From assembly GCF_004791585.1 (NCBI RefSeq), contig NZ_SRUU01000015.1, forward strand, positions 97,541 to 161,540: a stretch of DNA of 64,000 nucleotides, given 5' to 3'. The notes under the pieces are model-generated. The model did not search any database and was not told where the DNA came from. It worked only from the letters and a program-made list of their open reading frames with translations. Source of the stretch: Mesorhizobium sp. M1C.F.Ca.ET.210.01.1.1. Lineage in GTDB: Bacteria > Pseudomonadota > Alphaproteobacteria > Rhizobiales > Rhizobiaceae. A program made the position numbers and the translations under genes. Shown piece after piece: positions 17,843 to 26,466 of the stretch; within the stretch, counting starts at the first letter, position 1, and each line of letters starts with the position of its first letter.

Positions 17843-19471
17843 ATGAAAGCGTTCGCCGTCCTTTTGAGCGGAATTGTTCTGTTCGTCCTTGCCGCGTTCG
17901 GCGCCGAGGCCGCCACGCCAGAAGCCGCCAAGCGCGTGGCGCTGGTCATCGGCAACAGCAAATATGTCAACGCCGTCCCCCTGCCCAACCCGGCGAACGA
18001 CGCGCAGCTCATCGCATCGACGTTGCGCAACGCCGGCTTCGAGGTGATCGAAGGCGTCGACCAGGACAATCAAGGCATGCACAGCCTGATCAGCCGGTTC
18101 ACCGAGGAATCCTACAATGCCGACCTCGCCGTCATCTTCTATGCCGGCCACGGCATGCAGGTCGACGGCAAGAACTACCTGATCCCGGTCGATGCCGAGC
18201 TGACGTCGCCCGCCTATCTCAAGACCCGCACCGTCCAGATCGACGAGTTCATGGCGGCGCTGCCGCCCGACCCGGCGGTCGGGGTCATCATCCTCGACGC
18301 CTGCCGCGATAATCCGCTGGCAAGGACGCTGGCCGCCTCGCTGCCGAAGAGCCGCTCGCTCGGGGCCGGCCTTGCCCCGGTCGAAGCGAAAGCCGACGGC
18401 GTCGGCACCGGCGGCGTGCTCATCGCCTATGCAACCGACCCCGGCGCCATCGCCTTCGACGGCAACGGCGTCGACAGCCCCTATTCGCTGGCTTTAGCCA
18501 AGCACCTGACCGAACCCGGCGTCGAGATCCAGAGCGCCCTGACGCGAGTGCGCGGCGAGGTGACTGAAGCCACGCAAGGCCGCCAGCGGCCCTGGCACAA
18601 TGCTTCGCTCGGACGCGAGGTCTTCCTCGGCAAACCGCAGACGGAGGCAGCACCCGCCACGGCCCCCGTGGCCGATGCGTCCAAGACGACGGCGGCGCCC
18701 GCCCCGGCGCCGGTAGCGAGCGAACCGCCCTCCTGGGAGGTCGAGCAGCGCCTGTGGGACGAGGCTTCGAAGAAGAATGCCATCCCGTTCTACGAAGCCT
18801 ATCTCGAACAGTTCCCGAACGGGCGCTTCGCCACGGTGGCCAAACTCAACATCGACCAGCTGAAGGACCCGAACGCACAGAACAAGCAGGTCGCGGCCCT
18901 CGATGCCAATGGGGCTGACGCCAATGCCGGTTCGGCCGTGCGCACCTCGGTCGGCATCACGGACGCAATGAAGCAGACGCCGGGCACCGAGCAGACGGAA
19001 CAAGCGATCGGGCTCGATCGCAACGGCCGCATCGACCTGCAGCTTCGCATCGAGGCGCTGGGCAACGAGCTCGGCCAGGCCGACGGCAATATCGGTCCGA
19101 GGACCCGCCAAGCGATCGGCGTCTGGCAGGGCAAGAACGGCCTGCCGCAGACCACCTATCTGACCGGCGAGCAGCTGGCGTTCCTGGTGATCCAGACCGA
19201 CCCGATGATGGATGCGGTGCGTGCCAAGAACGCCGCCGACCAGGCGCGCGCGGCGGCGCCCAAGAAGCCGGTGGTGCAGAAGACCCGCACGCTGAAACCG
19301 GTAGCCCAGAAACCGCGCAGGAAACAGCAGCAGGTCGTCCAGCGGCGGCGCAACAGCGAGACCGTGGTGCGCGAGGAAGGCCCGCCGCCGAACGACAACA
19401 ACGATTTCCTGACCAAGGCGCTGATCTTCGGCACCGGTGTCGCGGTGGGCGGCGTGCTCAACAAGAACTGA
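17843..19471 (+). CDS. Secreted caspase-like (C14) protease with C-terminal peptidoglycan-binding-like region
   Basis: 542 residues. A signal peptide (about 1-24) is followed by a caspase/metacaspase p20 domain, RVALVIGNSKY at the first strand, with catalytic His103 in YAGHGMQ and Cys154 in LDACRDNP. After an Ala/Pro linker, about 300-345 looks like a TPR- or Sel1-like helical pair (FYEAYLEQFPNGRFATVAKL). About 380-450 resembles a peptidoglycan-binding unit (ALGNELGQADGNIGPRTRQAIGVWQ). The C-terminus is Lys/Arg/Gln-rich with a final hydrophobic stretch (FGTGVAVGGVL). Substrate unknown. Its position after the murein hydrolase and its export suggest a periplasmic or wall-linked job. Confidence 0.85.
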   Translation: MKAFAVLLSGIVLFVLAAFGAEAATPEAAKRVALVIGNSKYVNAVPLPNPANDAQLIASTLRNAGFEVIEGVDQDNQGMHSLISRFTEESYNADLAVIFYAGHGMQVDGKNYLIPVDAELTSPAYLKTRTVQIDEFMAALPPDPAVGVIILDACRDNPLARTLAASLPKSRSLGAGLAPVEAKADGVGTGGVLIAYATDPGAIAFDGNGVDSPYSLALAKHLTEPGVEIQSALTRVRGEVTEATQGRQRPWHNASLGREVFLGKPQTEAAPATAPVADASKTTAAPAPAPVASEPPSWEVEQRLWDEASKKNAIPFYEAYLEQFPNGRFATVAKLNIDQLKDPNAQNKQVAALDANGADANAGSAVRTSVGITDAMKQTPGTEQTEQAIGLDRNGRIDLQLRIEALGNELGQADGNIGPRTRQAIGVWQGKNGLPQTTYLTGEQLAFLVIQTDPMMDAVRAKNAADQARAAAPKKPVVQKTRTLKPVAQKPRRKQQQVVQRRRNSETVVREEGPPPNDNNDFLTKALIFGTGVAVGGVLNKN

Positions 19472-19475
19472 CAGA

Positions 19476-19511
19476 AACGGGAGTCCGGCCTGTCGAGGCT
19501 TGGCTCCCGTT
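19476..19511. terminator. Bidirectional terminator hairpin between converging genes
   Basis: AACGGGAG (19476-19483) pairs perfectly with CTCCCGTT (19504-19511), with further inner pairing (CC/GG). It lies just after the caspase stop (plus) and before the end of the OmpA gene (minus). There are only short A and T tracts, so termination efficiency is uncertain. Confidence 0.55.
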
Positions 19512-19548
19512 GTTCGCTCTGCGCAGGTCGGTGACTTATGCCGGCCCT

Positions 19549-20082
19549 CTATTCCGTCCTGATCCGCATCTCCACACGGCGGTTGACCGGATCGTAGGGA
19601 TTGGCGACGCGCGGGTGCGATTTGCCCAGGCCGATCGCCTCGAGCCGGGTGGCCTGAACGCCGTTCGCGGTCAGGAAGGCAGCCACCGATTGCGCCCTTC
19701 GTTGCGACAGATCCTGATTGTAGCGCGTTGAGCCGGAAGCATCGGTATGGCCTTCGACAACGAAGCTGAACGTGCTCAGCCGGTTGTCCTTCAGCGCCTT
19801 GGCGAACTCGTCGAGTTCCGTGCGCGCGGTCTGGTCGAGCTGGGCGGAATCCAGCCCGAAATTGATCATCATATCGAGCCCGGTTTTTGTGGAGCCCGCG
19901 TTCTTGTCGTTCTTGCTCTTGCACTCTTCCTCGGTGCCGACGCAGATCCCGCGCGACGCGCCGAGTTTGCCCTGGCCGGTGAAGAACTTCACGATGTCTT
20001 CGGATTTCTGAAGCGGATCGGCGGAAACGTGCGTCGAAAAAAGCACGGCCGCCAATGCAAAGGCTGAGCTGGCCAACCTCAT
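19549..20082 (-). CDS. OmpA-family peptidoglycan-associated protein
   Basis: 177 residues. A signal peptide (MRLASSAFALAAVLFSTHVSA) is followed by a short Cys-containing region (GICVGTEEECKSK). An OmpA/Pal-type domain then carries VEGHTDASGSTRYNQDLSQR, where Asp binds diaminopimelate, and the closing NPYDPVNRRVEMRI. No lipobox Cys is present, so it is probably a soluble periplasmic or outer-membrane-associated protein. It converges with the caspase gene. Many T6SS loci carry a separate OmpA protein (TagL-like) to anchor the apparatus; here tssL already has its own OmpA tail, so the role is unclear. Confidence 0.85.
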   Translation of the reverse strand: MRLASSAFALAAVLFSTHVSADPLQKSEDIVKFFTGQGKLGASRGICVGTEEECKSKNDKNAGSTKTGLDMMINFGLDSAQLDQTARTELDEFAKALKDNRLSTFSFVVEGHTDASGSTRYNQDLSQRRAQSVAAFLTANGVQATRLEAIGLGKSHPRVANPYDPVNRRVEMRIRTE

Positions 20083-20253
20083 GACCGTTACTCCTTGTTT
20101 GAGCGGATCTCGCTGCGGCGGAAAATATCAAATTTTGCGGCGGTTGTCTGTGAACAAACACACGCTTGGGGCGGCGGTCATTTGTTAAGCTAATGCTTGA
20201 CCAGCGCCGCGCTGGGGCTTCAGTATCTTCTTCCTAGTGGGGGCGTGGCAGCC

Positions 20254-20820
20254 ATGGCCAACGGGCTTCGGTTCAGGACGGCGCGGGATCTCTTCAGCGC
20301 TTGCCCTGCCGTCGTCCACGACATGAAAGCCGCCCCTACCGACCAGCCTTCGATCGAGTTCTGCCGTGCGCTGCTGGCCGGGCGCGTGCCCGAGGAGGCA
20401 ATCACCTTCTGCGCCTATCTGCTGCCCGAGCGGGCCGCAATATGGTGGGCGCATGAGTGCCTGGGCAATCTTGCGGAACTGCTCGGCGACAGGGACCTCG
20501 AGCTGCTGGCGCTCGTGGGCGACTGGGTCGGCGAACCCGGCAATCCCGACCATCGCGCGGCGGTTGCCCAGGCCGTGGAGGTGCCGCCGCCAACGCCGGC
20601 GGCCTGGATCGCCCTGGCTGCGGGTTGGCGCGACAGCGACCAGGCCATCGACCGGGCAGCAACCGGATTTCCAGCCGCGCACGCCGTCGGCGCGGGGATC
20701 CTGGCGGGGCTCGCGCGGGTATCGCTGGCGGACCGTTTTGCAGTGCTTTCGGCCTTCGTCGAAATGGGCATCCAGATGGCGGAGATCGAGGCGCAGCAGC
20801 TATCGGCCGATGCCTATTAG
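20254..20820 (+). CDS. DUF6931 family protein (T6SS-associated)
   Basis: 188 residues from ATG 20254, chosen over an upstream TTG because a G-rich stretch (GTGGGGG) precedes it and the conserved part starts here (RFRTARDLFSACPAV). The protein has no signal peptide and is largely helical; notable phrases are ITFCAYLLPERAAIWWAHECL, then TPAAWIALAAGWRDSD, and a Gly/Ala-rich stretch near the end. Short proteins of this pattern (DUF6931) occur near T6SS and caspase genes in proteobacteria; no function is known. It stands alone between two minus-strand genes. Confidence 0.65.
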   Translation: MANGLRFRTARDLFSACPAVVHDMKAAPTDQPSIEFCRALLAGRVPEEAITFCAYLLPERAAIWWAHECLGNLAELLGDRDLELLALVGDWVGEPGNPDHRAAVAQAVEVPPPTPAAWIALAAGWRDSDQAIDRAATGFPAAHAVGAGILAGLARVSLADRFAVLSAFVEMGIQMAEIEAQQLSADAY

Positions 20821-20951
20821 CTCCGACCTTAAGACGTCCCCTTCGCGCCCGTGCTCGGCAACCCGCGACAGCAGCATGCGGCGCCGCTCACGGACCCAGC
20901 GCCTGACGAGCAGTTCCAAGTACGCGGAACGATATTGCTGTTAACGGGAGT

Positions 20952-21233
20952 TTATCCCCAACCACCGCCGCCGCCACCGCCACCACCGCCACTGCCTCCC
21001 CCTAACGGGGCAATGACAGGCGCGGTTTCTTCCTGAACTGGTTTGATCAGTTTCTTGGCAGTGACTTTCTTCTGTTTGACGACCTTTGGCGCAGTCGTCG
21101 TGCGAACGACCGTCGTCCTGTGCTTCACCGTCGGGGTCGGCTCGACCCCGGGCACCACGGTCGTGCATCCCGCGGCAGCCAGAGCGCCGGATAGGATCGT
21201 TGCGATGATTGCCTGTTTCGATGCCCAGCCCAC
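20952..21233 (-). CDS. Small lipoprotein with glycine-rich tail
   Basis: 93 residues. Start GTG 21233 (or the GTG one codon earlier) follows a strong AAGGAGG at suitable spacing, directly after the second caspase gene's stop at 21253. The N-terminal hydrophobic helix ends AAAGC, a plausible lipobox with Cys23. The mature part is rich in Thr, Val and Lys (TVVRTTTAPKVVKQKKVTAK) and ends in about ten consecutive glycines closed by Trp-Gly. No family is recognised. Its place in one operon with the caspase/Sel1 gene suggests an envelope partner of that protease. Confidence 0.7.
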   Translation of the reverse strand: MGWASKQAIIATILSGALAAAGCTTVVPGVEPTPTVKHRTTVVRTTTAPKVVKQKKVTAKKLIKPVQEETAPVIAPLGGGSGGGGGGGGGGWG

Positions 21234-21252
21234 CACCTTGCCTCCTTGCTGA

Positions 21253-23802
21253 TCAGAACAAGTCCCGGCGCGGATTGGCTTGTTCCCAGACCGCCCTGGC
21301 CGTCTTGACCAGTTGATCGTCCAACGAGCCGTTCGCCGAAATCTTCGATTTGAGTTCCCCACGCATCTGTTTCAGAGCCGCTGTCTTTGCCTTGGCTCCG
21401 AATTTCGCCAGCGTGTTCCTGGCGTCCGGAATTTCGTTGCGAAGATCGAGCGCGGCCGCGAAGGCAAGGTAGCGCGCGGCCACGGCCTGGTCGGCCTTGT
21501 CGCCCCTCTGCATCTCCAGCGCCGCGCGATCATACGCAGCCGACTGATCGCCGCGGTCGGTCGCCAGCTCGAACAACCTTTGCGCTTCGGCCATATCCTG
21601 CTGCACGCCGACGCCGTCTCTGTACATGCGCGCAAGGCTGCCAGGGGCGTAGGGCTGGCCGAGATCCATCGATTTCTGGAACAGCGAGAGCGCGGTCTTG
21701 GGGTCCTTCTCGACCCCCGTGCCGGCGAGATAATTGCGGCCGAGCAGGTTCATCGAATACATGTCCTGCCGCTCGACGCCGGCTTTGAGGAAAGCCACGG
21801 CGCGAGCCGGATCGGCGGGCACGCCGTTGCGGCCCTCGGTGAAGATCGCGGCGAGATCGTTCATGGCATAGGTGTGCCCCATCGCAGCCGCTTTCAGCAG
21901 GAGGTCCAGCCCCTTGGTTGTGTCACGCTCGACGCCGTAGCCGTTGAACAAGGCGCGTCCCCACGACGTCATCCCGTAGGGATCGCCCTTGTCGGACGCA
22001 GCCGCGTAGAAGGTGTTGGCCTGCTTGCGATTGGCGGGCATCCCCGTTCCCGTCGCGTTGAGATAGCCAAGCTCGAACACGGCGCGGACGTGCCCCTTGT
22101 CGGCAGCCTCCTGGATCGCCTTCTTCGCCTCCTCGACCTTGCCGACAACAAGCAGCGCCCGCCCGAGCTCGTAGCGGAAGCGAGCGACGTCCGGATAGGC
22201 TTTCACCGCCGCCCGGCAGACGTCCACGGCGTTGCTGCTGATTTCGTTCGGCAGCAGGCCGGGAACGACGCCCTGCAGGTCAAGAGGCTCGCCGGCCTCC
22301 CTGTCGCAGGGATCGACGCTGGGCGACAGCTTCATCGTCGCCTGCTTCGACGAGGTGTTGTCAGCCCTGATCTCGACGCCGACGATGAGCGGTTTGACTT
22401 CACCTATCTGGGGTTCGTAGCGCAAATGGTCGACCTCGTCGGCCATCAGGCTGGAATCCGGAGACAGGGTCCGATCCGGCAGCGACAGCGTTCCCGTCGC
22501 CGGATAGCTCGCCAGCTTCAGGCTGACTGCGGGGTCCTTGGTCGGGAAATCCAGCTTCAGCGGAACAGGACCGACGCCGACCGGAACGCTGATGTCGCGC
22601 TTTTCGATCGCCTCGGCTGCGCCGGCGATGTGGAGCCCGCGCTCCAGCACCTGTTGCTTCTGCTCGGCCTCGAGCGAGGCCATGAGCTGCTGCCCCGCGG
22701 CGCCCTCGGCATTCCTGACCCGGAACACCAGGATGCCCTGGGATTCACCACCCCAATTGTCGCGCGTGGCATAGGCCAGCATGTCGACCTCTTCCTGCGC
22801 GCCGGAGCCCTTGGGCACATCCATCTCGAGGCGCGGCAGATCCTTGCCCGCGATCGGCTCTCCGGTTGCTACCGGCTTGCCGTCCAGCATCAGGCGTCCG
22901 AGCGCCGGCGGCCTCTCGATGCTGACGGTGACCACGCCGCCGTCGACATCGACCGGCTCCGGCAGGTCCAGCGCGACGGGTCCGACGCCTGACGGCACTA
23001 CTTTCTCCAGCACCGGCGGCAGCGCGGGGCGGCTGGCGCGTCGCATCAGCACGACGTCGTCGATCAGCGAGGAATTCTCCCACGGAACCTGCTTGCCGTC
23101 TGTCGCCTTGACCACGTCGCGGCGCACGGCAGACATCACCGTACGGATCTCCTGGTTCGGCGCCAGCGCACGGCGGGAGAAGGCGGACGAGAACGGGCTC
23201 AGGTCACCCGTCCCGTCATAGGCGACCGCTCCAGGCTCGGTGGCGAAGGCAATCAGCGTGTTCAGCGAGCTTTTCACCTGCGCGAGGCCGGCGCCGCCGG
23301 CGGCGATCAACTGGTCGCGCAGCCAATAGTCCTTGCGCGGAAACGGATTGTTGCGGCAGGCATCGAGGATGATCACCTGGATCTTCGACTTCGAGCGCAA
23401 TTGCTGCAGCACGTCATCCAGCTTGATCGCCTGGACCTCGATGTCGGCCGCATCTTTCAGCGAGGCATCGACCGGGATCAGGAAATTCTCGCCGCCGATC
23501 TGAAAGCCGTGGCCGGAATAATAGACGACGGCCAGATCCGCGCCGTCGGCCGCGGCGAGATAGTTGCGGAACTGCTCCTCGAACTGAAGCTTGGTGAGGT
23601 CCTTGGCGACGAACACGTCGAAGCCGGCCAGGCGGAACGTGTTCGACACATCCGCGGCATCCTTGTCCGGGTTCTTGAGCGCCGGGATGTCGCGGTATCC
23701 GGAATTGCCGATGACAAAGGCAACCCTGCGATCGGCATGGGCTTCGAACGCAGTGAAGCCCACGAGGATCAGGGCTGCAAGGAAGGCGCAGCATCGCAGC
23801 AT
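21253..23802 (-). CDS. Secreted caspase-like (C14) protease with Sel1 repeats
   Basis: 849 residues. A signal peptide (about 1-23) leads to a caspase-like domain beginning RRVAFVIGNSGY, with His98 in YYSGHGF and Cys149 in LDACRNNPF. The middle (about 265-500) has two beta-rich segments, each introduced by a phrase like VPSGVGPVALDLPEP or VPVGVGPVPLKLDFP, probably Ig- or cadherin-like. From about 520 to 740 there are Sel1/TPR units (AVFELGYLNATGTGMPANRK, YAMNDLAAIFTEG, SMNLLGRNYLAGTGVEKD). It is in operon with the small lipoprotein. The role is unknown; Sel1 units normally bind partner proteins. Confidence 0.87.
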   Translation of the reverse strand: MLRCCAFLAALILVGFTAFEAHADRRVAFVIGNSGYRDIPALKNPDKDAADVSNTFRLAGFDVFVAKDLTKLQFEEQFRNYLAAADGADLAVVYYSGHGFQIGGENFLIPVDASLKDAADIEVQAIKLDDVLQQLRSKSKIQVIILDACRNNPFPRKDYWLRDQLIAAGGAGLAQVKSSLNTLIAFATEPGAVAYDGTGDLSPFSSAFSRRALAPNQEIRTVMSAVRRDVVKATDGKQVPWENSSLIDDVVLMRRASRPALPPVLEKVVPSGVGPVALDLPEPVDVDGGVVTVSIERPPALGRLMLDGKPVATGEPIAGKDLPRLEMDVPKGSGAQEEVDMLAYATRDNWGGESQGILVFRVRNAEGAAGQQLMASLEAEQKQQVLERGLHIAGAAEAIEKRDISVPVGVGPVPLKLDFPTKDPAVSLKLASYPATGTLSLPDRTLSPDSSLMADEVDHLRYEPQIGEVKPLIVGVEIRADNTSSKQATMKLSPSVDPCDREAGEPLDLQGVVPGLLPNEISSNAVDVCRAAVKAYPDVARFRYELGRALLVVGKVEEAKKAIQEAADKGHVRAVFELGYLNATGTGMPANRKQANTFYAAASDKGDPYGMTSWGRALFNGYGVERDTTKGLDLLLKAAAMGHTYAMNDLAAIFTEGRNGVPADPARAVAFLKAGVERQDMYSMNLLGRNYLAGTGVEKDPKTALSLFQKSMDLGQPYAPGSLARMYRDGVGVQQDMAEAQRLFELATDRGDQSAAYDRAALEMQRGDKADQAVAARYLAFAAALDLRNEIPDARNTLAKFGAKAKTAALKQMRGELKSKISANGSLDDQLVKTARAVWEQANPRRDLF

Positions 23803-24046
23803 GGCAAATCCTTAACTGCTATGACCTGTCTGCCGTAGCAATGCAGCTTGCGGGGCCGAGGTCTGTTAAAGAGTTCACAATCTGCCGGGACCGGGCAGAA
23901 CGCATGCATAACGAAACCGGGCATGCGTCTCATCCAATCGCGTTCTAAAATACTCCAGAGGCACAGGCGCTGCAATGACGCTGCGCCGTGTCGAGGACCG
24001 GCGTGGCACATTTGCGCGGCGCCGATCATGGGATAGATGATAGGGC
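23803..24046. other. Divergent intergenic region, caspase/Sel1 gene and HAL-like gene
   Basis: 244 bases between two diverging genes, so it should hold both promoters. A small hairpin TCTGCC/GGCAGA lies at about 23881-23899. No gene or recognisable operator is visible. The HAL-like gene's ATG at 24047 has only a weak GATAGGG-type ribosome-binding site. Confidence 0.4.
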
Positions 24047-25543
24047 ATGACAGCCAGAGTGATCGTCCTCGACGCCAGGCCGCTCAGCGCGACGGATGTC
24101 GCCGAGATCGCGCGGCGCAATGCCCGCCTCGTACTTGGCGAAGAGGCCATGCGCCGCATCCGCGCCAGCCGGGCGCTAATCGAGCGCCTCACGCAACTCG
24201 GCAAGCCGCTCTACGGCGTCACCACCGGCCTCGGCGCCTGTGTCGACACGCCGCTTGCCGAGGCCGATCTGATCGCCTTCCAGCACAGCGTGCCGCTCAG
24301 CCACTCGATGGGCGCCGGCCCGGCCCTGCCGACCGAAGCGGTGCGGGCGCTGTTGACAGCGCGCATCTGCGGCATGGCCGCCGGCGGCACCGGCGCCTCC
24401 GAGCGGGTCATCATGGGATTGCTTGCCGCGCTCAATGCCGGCGTCCATCCGGTGATCCCTAGCTGGGGTTCGATCGGCGCGGCGGACCTTGCCCCCCTCG
24501 GCCATCTGGCGAGGGCGCTCGGCGGCGATGGCGAGGCCGAGTTCCAGGGCAGGATCATGCCGGCCGCCGAGGCGCTGAAGCTTGCCGGGCTGGAGCCGCT
24601 CGACCTGCGCGAGAAGGACGGCCACGCCATCATCGTCGCCAACAGCCTTTCAACCGGAACGGCGTGCCTCGCCCTCGAAGACGTCGCCTGCCTCATCGAC
24701 TGGTCGCTGGCGGCCGTGGCTCTCAACTATGAGGCGTTCCGCTCGTCCCTCAAGGCCATCGACCTGGATGCGCTGGCGGCGCGGCCGGCATTCGGCCAAT
24801 GCGAGATCGGCGCGCGGCTCAGGGCGGAGCTGGCCGGAAGCGGGCTGTGGCATGAAAACGCCGCGCGGCGCCTCCAGGACCCGCTGAGCTTTCGCTGCGT
24901 GCCGCAGGTATGGGGAGGCCTGCTCAACGCGTTCGAGCAGGCCAGGCTGGCGACGGAGATCGAGCTTGGCCATTCGGGCGACAATCCGGTGATCCTGCCG
25001 GCGACTGAGCGGATCGTCTCGAACGGCAATTTCGACCTCACGGCCTTCACGCTGGCGTGGGAACAGCTTGGCCAGGCGCTTGCGCATTGCGCGGTCGCCA
25101 CCGCCAACCGCTCGCTGAAGCTGATGTCGCCGACGGTGGCCGAACTGCCTCGGTTCCTGTCGGCCAGAGGCGGCAGCCGCCAGGGCTACGCGGAGTTGCA
25201 GAAGCCGGTCGCGGCGCTCGAGGCCGAGATCCGGCACCTCGCCAACCCGATGTCGCTCAGCCCGCTGGCCGTCTCGGACGGCATCGAGGACCAGTCGTCG
25301 ATGGCGCCGCGGGTGGTGGCCAAGACCGCCGGCATCATCGAGCGCTTGCGCTATCTCGTTGCGATGGAGCTGATCTTCGCGGCGACAGGCGTTGAGTTGC
25401 GCGGCGTGGTCGACAGCATGGGTGAAGGCCCGCAACGCAGCTACGCCGCCGTGCGCGCGCTGGTCGCCCCGCTCGACGACGACCGCGAGATGAGCGCGGA
25501 CATGGCGCGGGTGGCGCGGATGGTGGCGGGGCCGCGGTTCTGA
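24047..25543 (+). CDS. HAL/PAL-family lyase homologue lacking the Ala-Ser-Gly (MIO) motif
   Basis: 498 residues, the normal length and fold of aromatic amino-acid ammonia-lyases. Family marks include LYGVTTGLG (55-63), GHSGDNPVIL, NGNFDLTAF and SDGIEDQSSM. In true members the internal tripeptide Ala-Ser-Gly in GSVGASGDLAPLAH cyclises into the MIO electrophile. Here the segment is GSIGAADLAPLGH (141-153): Ser and Gly are gone and one residue is missing, and the codons (GGC GCG GCG GAC CTT) show no frameshift. Ammonia-lyase activity by the known mechanism is therefore unlikely; the true reaction is unknown. It should not be called HutH. It is convergent with fghA. Confidence 0.8.
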   Translation: MTARVIVLDARPLSATDVAEIARRNARLVLGEEAMRRIRASRALIERLTQLGKPLYGVTTGLGACVDTPLAEADLIAFQHSVPLSHSMGAGPALPTEAVRALLTARICGMAAGGTGASERVIMGLLAALNAGVHPVIPSWGSIGAADLAPLGHLARALGGDGEAEFQGRIMPAAEALKLAGLEPLDLREKDGHAIIVANSLSTGTACLALEDVACLIDWSLAAVALNYEAFRSSLKAIDLDALAARPAFGQCEIGARLRAELAGSGLWHENAARRLQDPLSFRCVPQVWGGLLNAFEQARLATEIELGHSGDNPVILPATERIVSNGNFDLTAFTLAWEQLGQALAHCAVATANRSLKLMSPTVAELPRFLSARGGSRQGYAELQKPVAALEAEIRHLANPMSLSPLAVSDGIEDQSSMAPRVVAKTAGIIERLRYLVAMELIFAATGVELRGVVDSMGEGPQRSYAAVRALVAPLDDDREMSADMARVARMVAGPRF

Positions 25544-25579
25544 AACCGATCCCGCGCCGCCCCGGCTCCTTCTACTCCT

Positions 25580-25632
25580 TTGACGCAATTCCGGACGGAA
25601 AACCGTTTCACACTTTTCCTGGAATTGCTCTA
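25580..25632. repeat. Palindromic repeat, copy C, between converging genes
   Basis: It begins TTGACGCAATTCCGGACGG and ends CACTTTTCCTGGAATTGCTCTA. Outer inverted repeat GCAATTCC/GGAATTGC and inner GGAAAA/TTTTCC make a long stem. It sits between the HAL-like gene (plus) and fghA (minus), where it could act as a transcription terminator for both. Its last three bases (CTA) supply the TAG stop codon of fghA on the minus strand. Confidence 0.75.
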
Positions 25633-26466
25633 GCTCGCCAGCCGCGCCGCGTGCCACTTCAAATGATCGTCCATGAAGGTCGACATGAAGTTGTAGGAAT
25701 GGTCGTAGCCCTCCTGCATGCGCAGCGTCAGCGCGATGCCGGCCTTCCCGCATGCATCCTCGAGCAGCCATGGGCGCAGGCCATCCTGGAGGAAGCCGTC
25801 AGCGGTGCCCTGGTCGACGAGCAGCTCGCCGAAGCGATGGCCGTCCTCGATCAGCAGCGTGGCGTCATAGGCGCGCCAGCTTTTCTCGTCCGATCCCAGA
25901 TATTTCTCGAGCGCCGGCCGCGACCAGCCCGCGGTCGTCGGCTGCACGATCGGCGCGAAGGCCGAGCAGCTCCGGTACCGTTCCGGGTTCTTCAGCGCGA
26001 TCGTCAGCGCGCCGTGCCCGCCCATCGAATGGCCGAAGATCGACTGGCGTGACATGTCTACCGGAAAGTTCGCGGCGACGAGCGCCGGCAACTCCTCGGT
26101 GACGTAGGAGTACATGCGGTAGTTCTTCGCATAGGGCGCCTGCGTGGCATCAACATAGAAGCCGGCGCCGCAGCCGAACTGCCAGTTGTCCTTCTCGTCC
26201 GGCACGCCGGCGCCGCGCGGGCTGGTGTCGGGGCAGACGATGACGAGGCCCAGCTCGGCCGCCATCCGCCGGTATTCGCCCTTGTCCATGACATTGGCGT
26301 GTGTGCAGGTGAGCCCCGACAGGTACCACAGGACCGGCAATGGCCCGTCCTTGGCCTGGGGCGGCACGAAGACGGCAAAGGTCATGTCGCAGGCGCAAAC
26401 TTCCGAAGCGTGCGAATAGACGCCCTGGATGCCGCCATGCGATTTGGAATTGGAAAGGACGTTCAT
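25630..26466 (-). CDS. fghA: S-formylglutathione hydrolase
   Basis: 278 residues, esterase-D family. The enzyme hydrolyses S-formylglutathione to formate and glutathione, the second step of glutathione-dependent formaldehyde detoxification, in the cytoplasm. Visible marks are WYLSGLTCTHANVM (48-60), then CPDTSPRG and the nucleophile Ser147 in FGHSMGGHGAL, with the His of the triad in EGYDHSYNFM near the end. Length and motifs fit the family fully. No formaldehyde dehydrogenase (adhC) is adjacent, so in this organism the partner must lie elsewhere. The stop codon falls inside repeat copy C. Confidence 0.95.
   Translation of the reverse strand: MNVLSNSKSHGGIQGVYSHASEVCACDMTFAVFVPPQAKDGPLPVLWYLSGLTCTHANVMDKGEYRRMAAELGLVIVCPDTSPRGAGVPDEKDNWQFGCGAGFYVDATQAPYAKNYRMYSYVTEELPALVAANFPVDMSRQSIFGHSMGGHGALTIALKNPERYRSCSAFAPIVQPTTAGWSRPALEKYLGSDEKSWRAYDATLLIEDGHRFGELLVDQGTADGFLQDGLRPWLLEDACGKAGIALTLRMQEGYDHSYNFMSTFMDDHLKWHAARLAS

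Noticed and set aside
20958..21000. CCG/CCA tract considered as a microsatellite
   Set aside because: It encodes the Gly tail of the lipoprotein with mixed codons and so is explained by coding.
24047..25543. Annotation as histidine ammonia-lyase (hutH)
   Set aside because: The MIO tripeptide is missing and no other hut genes are nearby.
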